From: Pseudoduganella umbonata
Lineage (GTDB): Bacteria; Pseudomonadota; Gammaproteobacteria; Burkholderiales; Burkholderiaceae_D
Assembly (NCBI RefSeq): GCF_014192225.1
Contig: NZ_JACHXS010000006.1
Span: forward strand, 342,003 to 406,002
DNA length: 64,000 nt
Direction of reading: 5' to 3'
Shown: positions 26,036 to 34,885 of the stretch, one piece after another
Layout: each line of letters opens with the position of its first letter
Position numbering within the stretch: position 1 is the first letter of the stretch
Program-made: the position numbers and the translations under genes
Notes under the pieces: generated by a model
Database searches by the model: none
Told to the model about the DNA's origin: nothing
The model's input: the letters and a program-made list of their open reading frames with translations, nothing else

Positions 26036-29000
26036 ATGCGCCATCCTCTCCCGCGGCTCCTGCGGGCTCCCTTGCTGGCTTCCCTGCTGGTGGCTACCGC
26101 GCACGCGGCGGCAGCCGGCGCGGCCACGCCCGGCCAGCTGACGCTGTTCAAGAACCGCCCGGGCGCCGGCTGGCAGGTGACGGTCGCCGACCCTGAACAG
26201 GCCGTGCCGCTGCGCGGCGCAAGCACCGTCGTCCCGAAGTCCGTCAAGCAGCCCGAAGCCGTGGTGCGCGGCAGCACCGGCAAGGTCGCCGGCCGCGACG
26301 CCGTCACGCTGGCCTGGAATAACACCTGGTATGCCAGCCTGCGCTTCGAGCATGCGCCACAGGACCTGCGCTCATACCTGGAGAACGGCGTCGTCGCCTT
26401 CGACCTGAACGTCCGCGAAATGACCAGGGGCGGCATCGACTTCAAGCTCGACTGCGGCAAGGATTGCGAACGCAAGGTGCCGTATGTGCTGCCGGGCCGC
26501 GCCGCGTCGGGCCAGGGCTGGAAGAGCGTGTCGTTCGCGCTGAAATGCTTTTACCGCGACGGCGATTTTTTTGAAACGGTCATGAAACCGTTTTCAGTGG
26601 AAGCGACGGGGCAGGGCGAAGCGGCCATCGCCAACCTGCGCATCCTGAAGACGGGCACGCCGAACACGGCCTGCCCGGACTACCGGACGCGCTCCGTCAC
26701 GCCGGAACCGCTGAACGAATCGTGGGCCATCGACTGGTGGATGCCCCGGCACGAGCAGCGGGTCAGGGAGAATGCGGAACGCCGCGCCGCCGGCACGCCG
26801 CCGCAGCTGGTCTTCCTCGGCGATTCGATCACCGAAGGCTGGGCCAAGGAAGGCAAGGAAGAATTCGCGCGCCGCTACGCGCGCTACCACCCGGTCAACC
26901 TGGGCTTCGGCGGCGACCGGACCGAGAACATCCTGTGGCGCGTGCAGCACGGCGAAGTCGATGGCATCGACCCGAAAGTGGTCGTGCTGATGGCCGGCAC
27001 CAACAACACCGGCAGCCGGCAGGAAGATCCGGCCACCACGGCCGCCGGCCTGCGCCGCGTGATCGACGAGCTGCAATCGCGCCTGCCGGACGCGAAGATC
27101 CTGCTGCTGGGCGTGTTCCCGCGCGATGCGGCCGACAGCCAGTCGCGCCGCATCAACAACGCGATCAATGCGCGCATCGCGGCGTTCGCGGACAACCGCC
27201 GCGTGTTCTTCGCCGACATCGGCAGCGCGTTCCTCGACGAGGCGGGCACGCTGTCGAAGGACATCATGCCGGACCTGCTGCACCCGAACGCGCGCGGCTA
27301 CGAGATCTGGGGCAAGGCGATGGACCCCATCCTGCAGCCGCTGCTGACCGGCTACCGCTGGGACAGCGTGGCCATCGGCGGCGGCGGTTTCGTGCCGGCT
27401 GTGATCCCGACCGCGGAGCGCGGCGTGTTCTATGCCCGCACGGATGTCGGCGGCGCCTACCGGTGGACTGGCGACAAGTGGGTGCCGCTGCTGGACTGGC
27501 TGTCCGAGGACCAGACCGGCCTGCTCGGCGTGGATTCGCTGGCGGTCGATCCGCGCGACGCGTCGAAGGTGTACCTGCTGGCCGGCATCGCCTACCACAA
27601 TGGCGGCCGCACGGCGATCCTGCGCTCGCGCGACTACGGCAAGACCTTCGCGATCGCCGACGTCACCGGGCAGTTCAAGACCCACGGCAACGGCGCGGGC
27701 CGCAACAACGGCGAACGCCTGGCCGTCGATCCCGCTGCCGGCAACGTGCTGTACGTCGGCACGCGCGCCAACGGGCTGTTTCGCAGCGACGATTTCGGCG
27801 CCACCTGGCAGCGCCTGCCGGGTCTCGACGTGACGACGACGGCAAACGGCGCCGGCATCGCCTTCGTCATCGCCGATCCGGCCAGCGTCAAGGACGGCAG
27901 GGCGCAGCGCCTGTTCGTCGGCGTATCGCGCGCCGGCACCAATTTGTTCCGCAGCGACGACGGCGGCGCCACGTTCCGCCCGATGGACGCCACGCCGGAT
28001 GGCCTGATGCCGCAGCGCGCCGCGCTCGACGGCACCGGCCACCTGTACGTGACGTTCGCCAACGGCGCCGGTCCGCACCCGCGCGGCGACGAAAAGATGG
28101 ACCGGGGCGCCATCCGCAAATACGGCATCGACAACGGCGGCGGCCAGGACGTCACGCCAAAGGGCCCGGCCGCGTCCTATTCCGGCATCAGCGTCGACCG
28201 CAACGACCCGCGCCGCCTGCTGGCGTCGACCATCAGCCTGTATGCACCGCAGGGCCGGAACAAAGGCGACGCCAAGGGCGATCGCCTGTACCTGTCGACC
28301 GATGGCGGCAACACGTGGACCGACCTGGTCGCCCGCGGCTTCGACATGGACCGCGCCGCCGTGCCATGGGTGAAGGGCCATGCGATCCACTGGGCCAGCA
28401 CGGTTGCCTTCGATCCGTTCGACGGGAAGGCCGCCTGGGTCACGTCCGGCAATGGCGTCTTCAGGACGCCCAACCTGGATGCGGTGCCGGCGACGTGGCG
28501 CTTCGACGTAAAAGGGCTGGAGGAAACGGTGCCGCTGGGACTCGTCAGCCGCGCCGGCGCGCCGCTGGTATCGACGATCGGCGACTACGACGGCTTCATC
28601 CACGCAGACCTGAAGCAATACGGCCGCATCCATGAACCGCAGATGGGCACCACGTTCGGCCTCGCGTACGCGGCGCTGCAGCCGCAGGTGCTGGCGCGCG
28701 TCGGCAAGTCCGTCTACGTGACGCGCGACGGCGGCGCCACGTGGCGCCTCGCACGCGGCATGAATGGCACAAAAGGCCAACTGGCGTTGTCGGCGGATGG
28801 CAAGACGCTGCTGCATAGTCCGGAAGGACCTAAGAATGGGTCGCGCGTGACTTTCTTTTCGACAGACGATGGCGATACGTGGACGGCCGCGCAGGGTATC
28901 GCGGGCACCCGCCCCGTTGCCGATCCGGTCGATGCCATGCGCTTCTACGCCTACCAGGACGGCGCCTTCCTCGCCAGCACCGACGGCGGCCGCACCTTCA

Positions 29001-29410
29001 ACGTCAAGGCGCAGCTGCCGAAGGGCGGCTCGGACCTCGTGCGCGCCGCGCCCGGCCGCGCCGGCGACGTGTGGGTGGCGCTGAAGAACGGCGGCCTGGC
29101 CCGCTCGGTCGATGGCGGCGGCAATTTCACGGTGCTGAACGGCGTGACGTATGCCGGCGCGGTCGGTTTCGGCAAGGCCGAACGCGACGGCGCCTATCCG
29201 GCGGTCTACCTGTGGGGCACGGTCGACGGCCTGCGCGGCGTCTGGCGGTCCACCAACGAAGGGAGCGACTGGGTGCGCATCAATGACGACGCGCACCAGT
29301 ACGGCGGGCCTGGCGACGGCCGCTTCGTCGTCGGCGACATGAACGTGTTCGGCCGCGTTTACATGAGCACCGCCGGCCGCGGCATCGTCTATGGAGAGAT
29401 CGCGCAATGA
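26036..29410 (+). CDS. SGNH esterase-GH74 fusion, putative xyloglucanase
   Basis: A 1124-residue exported fusion. After the signal peptide, residues about 33-210 resemble the C-terminal galactose-binding-like domain of ExoP-type glucosidases. Residues about 230-440 are an SGNH esterase: FLGDSITEG (Ser264), GFGGDRTENILWR, GTNNTG (Asn323) and DLLHPN (Asp413, His416). From about 445 to the end is a GH74 two-propeller domain starting GGGGFVPAVIP and holding FYARTDVGGAYRW, where Asp470 is the first catalytic acid. At the place where the second Asp is expected (HW..., 785-793) I read HWASTVAFDPFD, with Ser788. GH74 enzymes cut the xyloglucan backbone and the esterase may remove acetyl groups. The stop overlaps the GH95 start. 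Confidence 0.85.
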   Translation: MRHPLPRLLRAPLLASLLVATAHAAAAGAATPGQLTLFKNRPGAGWQVTVADPEQAVPLRGASTVVPKSVKQPEAVVRGSTGKVAGRDAVTLAWNNTWYASLRFEHAPQDLRSYLENGVVAFDLNVREMTRGGIDFKLDCGKDCERKVPYVLPGRAASGQGWKSVSFALKCFYRDGDFFETVMKPFSVEATGQGEAAIANLRILKTGTPNTACPDYRTRSVTPEPLNESWAIDWWMPRHEQRVRENAERRAAGTPPQLVFLGDSITEGWAKEGKEEFARRYARYHPVNLGFGGDRTENILWRVQHGEVDGIDPKVVVLMAGTNNTGSRQEDPATTAAGLRRVIDELQSRLPDAKILLLGVFPRDAADSQSRRINNAINARIAAFADNRRVFFADIGSAFLDEAGTLSKDIMPDLLHPNARGYEIWGKAMDPILQPLLTGYRWDSVAIGGGGFVPAVIPTAERGVFYARTDVGGAYRWTGDKWVPLLDWLSEDQTGLLGVDSLAVDPRDASKVYLLAGIAYHNGGRTAILRSRDYGKTFAIADVTGQFKTHGNGAGRNNGERLAVDPAAGNVLYVGTRANGLFRSDDFGATWQRLPGLDVTTTANGAGIAFVIADPASVKDGRAQRLFVGVSRAGTNLFRSDDGGATFRPMDATPDGLMPQRAALDGTGHLYVTFANGAGPHPRGDEKMDRGAIRKYGIDNGGGQDVTPKGPAASYSGISVDRNDPRRLLASTISLYAPQGRNKGDAKGDRLYLSTDGGNTWTDLVARGFDMDRAAVPWVKGHAIHWASTVAFDPFDGKAAWVTSGNGVFRTPNLDAVPATWRFDVKGLEETVPLGLVSRAGAPLVSTIGDYDGFIHADLKQYGRIHEPQMGTTFGLAYAALQPQVLARVGKSVYVTRDGGATWRLARGMNGTKGQLALSADGKTLLHSPEGPKNGSRVTFFSTDDGDTWTAAQGIAGTRPVADPVDAMRFYAYQDGAFLASTDGGRTFNVKAQLPKGGSDLVRAAPGRAGDVWVALKNGGLARSVDGGGNFTVLNGVTYAGAVGFGKAERDGAYPAVYLWGTVDGLRGVWRSTNEGSDWVRINDDAHQYGGPGDGRFVVGDMNVFGRVYMSTAGRGIVYGEIAQ

Positions 29411-31770
29411 TGCGGACCGTACTTACCTTGTTCCTGTTCGCGGCGGCACCGGTCCTGGCCTATTCGGCGCCGGACCTGACGCTGCGCTACGACCGCCCGG
29501 CCACCGACGATGCCGCCGGCTGGGAGCGCGAGGCGCTGCCGGTCGGGAATGGCCGCATCGGCGCGATGGTGTTCGGCCAGCCCGCCCGCGAACATGTGCA
29601 GTTCAACGACATCACGCTGTGGACGGGCGATGCGAAATCGATGGGCGCATTCCAGCCGTTCGGCGACGTCTTCGTCGACCTGCCCGGCCACGGCGCCGCG
29701 ACGGATTACGCGCGCACGCTGGACCTGGCACGCGGCCTGCACACGGTGACGTACGCGCATGGCGGCGTGCGCTACCGGCGCGAAACGATCGCCAGCTATC
29801 CGGCGGACGTGATCGTGCTGCGCTTCAGTGCCGACAAGCCCGGCGCCCACAGCGGCGTGGTCCGGCTGACCGACCAGCACGGCGCGCACATCAACGCCTT
29901 CGGCAACCGCATCCGCGCCACCGGTTCGCTGGCCGGCTTCGTGGTGCCGCGCGAACGGGGCAATCAGTGGACGCCGGCACAGCAGCCGGTGACCGGCAAC
30001 CAGATGGACTACGCCGCCCAGGTCCAGGTCGTGGCCGAAGGCGGCAAGGTCACGATGGAAGGCGATACGGTGCGCTTCGAGAACGTCGACGCGCTGACGC
30101 TGGTGCTGGGCGCCGGCACCAGCTACGTGCGCGACGGTTCCGTGAACTTCCACGGCGCCCACCCGCTTTCCCGCGTGTCCGGGCAAGTGGACCGCGCCGC
30201 GGCACGCCCGTGGTCCGTTTTGCAGGCCGAGCAGGAAAACGATTTCAAGAGCCTGTTCGGCAGGCTGTCGCTCGACGTCGCCAAAGCATGGGACACCGGC
30301 ACGGCGGCGCAGCGCCGCGCGCTGACGACCGACCGCCGCCTGGCCGCGTACACGAAAAACGGCAACGACCCGGAGCTGGAAGCGCAGGTATTCCAGTATG
30401 GCCGCTACCTGCTGATCGGCAGCTCGCGCGGCCCGCTGCCGGCCAACCTGCAGGGCCTGTGGAACAACAGCCTCACGCCGCCGTGGAATGCCGACTACCA
30501 CACCAACATCAACATCCAGATGAACTACTGGCCGGCGGAAACGGCCAACCTGTCCGAGCTGGCGCAGCCGCTGTTCGGCTTCGTCGAATCGATGGTGCCG
30601 TCGTACCGCCGGCTGGTCGCCGAGAGCGCCGCCAATCCGTCGCGCGACGCCGAAGACGGGCAGGTGGTCGAGACCTTCCTGCGCAAGGACGGCAAGCCGG
30701 TGCGGGGCTGGACGGTGCGCACCGAAACCAACCCGTTCGGCTACATGCAGTGGAAGTGGAACAAGACGGCCAACGCGTGGTACGCGCAGCACTTCTGGGA
30801 GCATTACGCGTTCACCCGCGACAAGGCCTTCCTGAAGACCGTGGCCTACCCGCTGCTGAAGGAAGTCAGCCAGTTCTGGCTCGACTACCTGAAGGAGCTT
30901 CCCGATGGGACGCTGGTGGCGCCCAACGGCTGGTCGCCCGAACACGGCCCGGTGGAAGACGGCGTGACCTACGACCAGCAGATCGTGTGGGACCTGTTCC
31001 AGAACACGGTGGAAGCGGCCGGGGAACTGAAGACGGATGCGGCGTTCGCCCGCCAGGTGGCCGCCGCGCGCGACCGGCTGGCCGCGCCGAAGGTCGGCAG
31101 CTGGGGCCAGCTGCTCGAATGGATGGAAGAAAAGAAGGATCCGGTGCTCGACACCCCGAACGACAACCACCGCCACGTGTCGCACCTGTTCGGCGTGTTC
31201 CCCGGCCGGCAGATCACGCCAAGCCGTACGCCGAAGCTGGCCGAGGCGGCCCGCGTGTCGCTGGCGGCGCGCGGCGATGCCGGCACCGGGTGGTCGATGG
31301 CGTGGAAGACGGCGTTCTGGGCCCGCCTGGGCGATGGCGACAAGGCCCACGCCATGCTGCGCGGCGTGATCGCCACGCCGGGCGCGCGGGCGCAAGAGCA
31401 TAAACCCGGCACCGAGGAAAACACCGCAGGCGGCATGTATCCGAACCTGCTCGACGCGCACCCGCCGTTCCAGATCGACGGCAATTTCGGCGTGACCGCG
31501 GCCATCTGCGAAATGCTGCTGCAGTCGCACGATGGCGTGCTGCACCTGCTGCCGGCCTTGCCGGCGGCATGGCGCGACGGATCGGTATCGGGGCTGCGCG
31601 GGCGCGGCGGGTACGAAGTGGACATGACGTGGCGCGACGGGCAGCTGACGTCGGCGACCGTCAGGGCGAAACCGGGCAACGGGACCGGCACCGTGCGCGT
31701 GCGCACGGGTGCGAAGACCGTGATTCTGAAAGTGAAGCAGGGTGAAACAAGGGAGCTCGGCGCGCTGTAG
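29407..31770 (+). CDS. GH95 alpha-L-fucosidase (or alpha-L-galactosidase)
   Basis: A 787-residue exported enzyme that removes terminal alpha-1,2-fucose from xyloglucan side chains. Conserved GH95 elements are PVGNGRIGAMVFG at the N-terminal beta domain, PPWNADYHTNIN (Asn361, Asn367), WSPEHGP (Glu512, general acid) and HPPFQIDGNFG (Asp691), so the catalytic set is complete. The length matches the family. The ATG overlaps the TGA of the GH74 fusion. A similar GH95, GH35, GH31 and receptor set is known from the Cellvibrio japonicus xyloglucan locus. Confidence 0.93.
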   Translation: MMRTVLTLFLFAAAPVLAYSAPDLTLRYDRPATDDAAGWEREALPVGNGRIGAMVFGQPAREHVQFNDITLWTGDAKSMGAFQPFGDVFVDLPGHGAATDYARTLDLARGLHTVTYAHGGVRYRRETIASYPADVIVLRFSADKPGAHSGVVRLTDQHGAHINAFGNRIRATGSLAGFVVPRERGNQWTPAQQPVTGNQMDYAAQVQVVAEGGKVTMEGDTVRFENVDALTLVLGAGTSYVRDGSVNFHGAHPLSRVSGQVDRAAARPWSVLQAEQENDFKSLFGRLSLDVAKAWDTGTAAQRRALTTDRRLAAYTKNGNDPELEAQVFQYGRYLLIGSSRGPLPANLQGLWNNSLTPPWNADYHTNINIQMNYWPAETANLSELAQPLFGFVESMVPSYRRLVAESAANPSRDAEDGQVVETFLRKDGKPVRGWTVRTETNPFGYMQWKWNKTANAWYAQHFWEHYAFTRDKAFLKTVAYPLLKEVSQFWLDYLKELPDGTLVAPNGWSPEHGPVEDGVTYDQQIVWDLFQNTVEAAGELKTDAAFARQVAAARDRLAAPKVGSWGQLLEWMEEKKDPVLDTPNDNHRHVSHLFGVFPGRQITPSRTPKLAEAARVSLAARGDAGTGWSMAWKTAFWARLGDGDKAHAMLRGVIATPGARAQEHKPGTEENTAGGMYPNLLDAHPPFQIDGNFGVTAAICEMLLQSHDGVLHLLPALPAAWRDGSVSGLRGRGGYEVDMTWRDGQLTSATVRAKPGNGTGTVRVRTGAKTVILKVKQGETRELGAL

Positions 31771-31772
31771 CG

Positions 31773-31842
31773 CCGGGCCCATCGCACATCGGACGATGGC
31801 AGCCCTGGACACCAGGGCCCGGAAAATAATTTTTTTTAGGAG
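31773..31842 (+). promoter_or_regulatory. Intercistronic hairpins and T-tract ahead of the receptor's SD
   Basis: CCGGGCCC (31773-31780) can pair with GGGCCCGG (31815-31822), or CCCTGG with CCAGGG (31803-31817) around a 3-base loop. AAAATAA and eight T residues follow, and the T-tract runs directly into AGGAG, the receptor's ribosome site. The two pairings overlap at 31815-31817 and so compete. This looks like an attenuator or an mRNA processing point within the operon. Confidence 0.5.
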
Positions 31843-31848
31843 ATGCAG

Positions 31849-34800
31849 GTGAAACAATTCAAGCTCAATGCGATGGCCATGGCCGCCGCGCAGATCGCGT
31901 TCATGGCCGGTACGGCCCATGCGCAAACCGCCGATGCAGGCGCCAACGCCAACACCGCGACCGTCGTCGTGACGGGCCAGCGCGCGTCGCTGGAAAACGC
32001 CCAGAAGATCAAGCAGAACTCGGACGAGATCGTCGATTCGATCGTCGCCGCCGATATCGGCAAGCTGCCCGACAAGTCGGTCACCGAGGTGCTGCAGCGC
32101 GTGGTCGGCGTGACGATCGACCGCACGATGTCGCGTTCCGATCCGGAACACTATTCTGTCGAAGGTTCCGGCGTGTCGATCCGCGGCCTGTCGTGGGTGC
32201 GCTCGGAACTGAACGGCCGCGATTCGTTCTCGGCCAACGGCGGCCGCTCGCTGAACTTCGAGGACGTGCCGCCCGAGCTGATGGCCGGCGTGGACATCTA
32301 CAAGAACCCGTCCGCCGAGCAGATCGAAGGCGGTATCGGTGGCCTGGTCAACCTGCGCACCGCGCTGCCGTTCGACTTCAAGGGCCGCAAGGTGGCGCTG
32401 TCCGCGTCCACCACGTATTCGGAACTGAAGGGCGGCAAATGGTCGCCGTCCGCGTCGATCCTGCTGTCGGACCGCTGGAAGACGGGCCTCGGCGAGTTCG
32501 GCGTGCTGGTCGACTTCGCGCACTCTGAGAGCGGTACCCGTACCGACGGGTTCCAGGTCGAGCCGTACTATCCGCGCGACGATATCGTCCAGGGCCGCAC
32601 CGTGTGGATCCCGAAGGGCGCGCAGTGGCGCACGCTGAATTTCAACCGCGAACGCCAGGGCCTGTACGGCGCGCTGCAGTGGAAGAAGGATGCCAACCTG
32701 CGTTCGCACCTGACCTTCTTCAAGTCGAAGTACGAGATGCAATGGGACGAGAACGCGATCTTCGCCGCGTCAAATCCGTATAACTTCCAGGTCGGCCCGG
32801 ACGCGACGTACGGCGCCAACGGCCAGTTCCTGACCGGCACGTTCTCGTCGCCGCAGGATGGCGGCATCGACTACGGCGCGGACACCCGCATCGCCAGCCG
32901 CAAATCCGACACCACCGACATCTCGTGGAACGTGGAATGGCGCGCCGGCGACAGCTGGACGTTCACCGGCGACCTGCAGCGCATCAAGGCCAAGAGCAAC
33001 GGCTTCGATTCGACCGTGGCCACCGCGGTCAAGATGCAGACCCAGACGCTGGACCTGACCGGCAACCGTCCGAACCTGATCTTCAACGACGCCCAGCGCG
33101 CCCAGCTGGCAGATCCGGGCAAGTACTACTGGAACTTCACGCAGGAACACCTGGACCAGAGCGAGTCGGAATCGAAGGCACTGAAGCTCGATGCCAAGTA
33201 CACCTTCGACAATCCCGTGCTGCGCGACCTGCGCTTCGGCGTGCGCTTCACCAAGCGCGATGCGGTCACCGAAGTGTCGAACCCGGATTACCACTGGGCC
33301 GCCGTGACGGCTCCGTGGATGGGCACGTCGATCAGCGGCCTGGCTTTCCTGTCGGACCCGCGCTTCTCCGGCAATACCCATGTGCACAACTTCGAGAACT
33401 TCTTCAATGGCAAGGCCAGCGTGCCCTCGCTGGTGTTCCCGGACGTGTCGGTGGCCACCGGCTTCCCGCAAAGCTATGCGGCGCTGCACCAGTACTACCA
33501 GATCCTGTGCCGCGAGGCCGCTGCGACCGCGGGCACGACGCCCAACTGCAACGCCTGGACCCCGGCGGCGTTCGGCAACAACCCTTCCGGCATCAACGAG
33601 CAGGAAGAAAAGACCAAGGCGTTCTACACCCAGCTGCGCTTCGGCTGGGATGACCTGAAGATGCCGATCGACGGCAACGTGGGCGTGCGCTACGTGAAGA
33701 CGGACATGAACGCCAACGGCTACACGGTGCTCAACAACACGAGCGCCATCGTCAATCCGCCGCAGACGCTGACCGGCGTGCCGATCCCGAACATCCCGGC
33801 CTACTCGGCTGCGCAGAACTACGAAAATTCGTACAGCAACGTGCTGCCGAGCCTGAACCTGCGCCTGAAGGCCCGCGACGACCTGCAGTTCCGCTTCGCG
33901 CTGGCCCGCGCCATCTCGCGTCCGGACTTCTCGCAACTGCAGGGCTACACGACGCTGTCGCAGTCGACGGATACGACGACGACCATCTTCCCGGACCGTC
34001 CATCCAACACGAACGTGAACACCGTGAACCAGACGGGCGAAGGCAAGGGCAACCCGATGCTCAAGCCGATCAAGTCGGACCAGCTGGACCTGACGGGCGA
34101 ATGGTACTTCGGCAAATCCAGCTCGATCACGCTGGCGATGTTCCACAAGCGCCTGAAGGACATCATCGTCAACCAGACGTACCAGTATGCGATTCCGGAC
34201 GTGAACGGCCGGATGTACAACTTCAACGTCTCGGCGCCCGTGAACGGCGCGTCGGGCCGCGCCACCGGCTTCGAGGTCGCCTACCAGCAGTACTTCGACA
34301 AGCTGCCGGGCGCATGGTCGGGGATCGGCGTACAGGCCAACTACACCTACGTGGACAGCAACACGAAACTGTCGAACAGCACGTTTACCGCCTACTGCAC
34401 CGGCGGCAACAACGCGGCCAACGTCAACCTGAACCAGAACGGCTGCGACACCAACGGCCAGTCCTTCGGCGACCTGCCGCTGCAGTACCTGTCGAAGAAC
34501 GCCTACAACCTGGCGCTGCTGTACGACTACGGCAAGTGGTCGGCCCGCGCGGCATGGAGCTGGCGTTCGAAGAACCTGCAGGGCGTGAACGTGAACGGCA
34601 CGCGCGGCGGCGACGGCACGGATACCAATCCGAACAGCGCCACGCCCGGCGCCCGGAACATCGGCTGGGCACTGCCGACGTGGGCGGACGACTACGGCCA
34701 GCTCGATGCTTCCGTGTCGTACCAGTTCAACGAGCGCGTGCAGATCGTCGTCGACGGTTCCAACCTGACGGACTCGAAGTACAAGCAGCTGATGCAGCAG

Positions 34801-34875
34801 GGGATCGGCATGATGGGCCGCGCATGGTTCGTCTCGGGCCCGCGCTACTCCGCCAAACTGAACTACACGTTCTGA
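31849..34875 (+). CDS. TonB-dependent receptor of the xyloglucan operon
   Basis: A 1008-residue outer-membrane receptor. I choose GTG at 31849: AGGAG ends 6 bases before it but directly abuts the ATG at 31843, which therefore cannot be used well. The signal peptide ends GTAHAQ, then VVVTGQRASLENAQKIK forms the TonB-box/plug entry, followed by LQRVVGVTIDR and VSIRGLSWVRSELNGRDSF; the barrel ends LNYTF. It lies inside a glycosidase operon, so it very probably imports xyloglucan oligosaccharides. Confidence 0.92.
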   Translation: MKQFKLNAMAMAAAQIAFMAGTAHAQTADAGANANTATVVVTGQRASLENAQKIKQNSDEIVDSIVAADIGKLPDKSVTEVLQRVVGVTIDRTMSRSDPEHYSVEGSGVSIRGLSWVRSELNGRDSFSANGGRSLNFEDVPPELMAGVDIYKNPSAEQIEGGIGGLVNLRTALPFDFKGRKVALSASTTYSELKGGKWSPSASILLSDRWKTGLGEFGVLVDFAHSESGTRTDGFQVEPYYPRDDIVQGRTVWIPKGAQWRTLNFNRERQGLYGALQWKKDANLRSHLTFFKSKYEMQWDENAIFAASNPYNFQVGPDATYGANGQFLTGTFSSPQDGGIDYGADTRIASRKSDTTDISWNVEWRAGDSWTFTGDLQRIKAKSNGFDSTVATAVKMQTQTLDLTGNRPNLIFNDAQRAQLADPGKYYWNFTQEHLDQSESESKALKLDAKYTFDNPVLRDLRFGVRFTKRDAVTEVSNPDYHWAAVTAPWMGTSISGLAFLSDPRFSGNTHVHNFENFFNGKASVPSLVFPDVSVATGFPQSYAALHQYYQILCREAAATAGTTPNCNAWTPAAFGNNPSGINEQEEKTKAFYTQLRFGWDDLKMPIDGNVGVRYVKTDMNANGYTVLNNTSAIVNPPQTLTGVPIPNIPAYSAAQNYENSYSNVLPSLNLRLKARDDLQFRFALARAISRPDFSQLQGYTTLSQSTDTTTTIFPDRPSNTNVNTVNQTGEGKGNPMLKPIKSDQLDLTGEWYFGKSSSITLAMFHKRLKDIIVNQTYQYAIPDVNGRMYNFNVSAPVNGASGRATGFEVAYQQYFDKLPGAWSGIGVQANYTYVDSNTKLSNSTFTAYCTGGNNAANVNLNQNGCDTNGQSFGDLPLQYLSKNAYNLALLYDYGKWSARAAWSWRSKNLQGVNVNGTRGGDGTDTNPNSATPGARNIGWALPTWADDYGQLDASVSYQFNERVQIVVDGSNLTDSKYKQLMQQGIGMMGRAWFVSGPRYSAKLNYTF

Positions 34876-34885
34876 TAGGGAGCCG

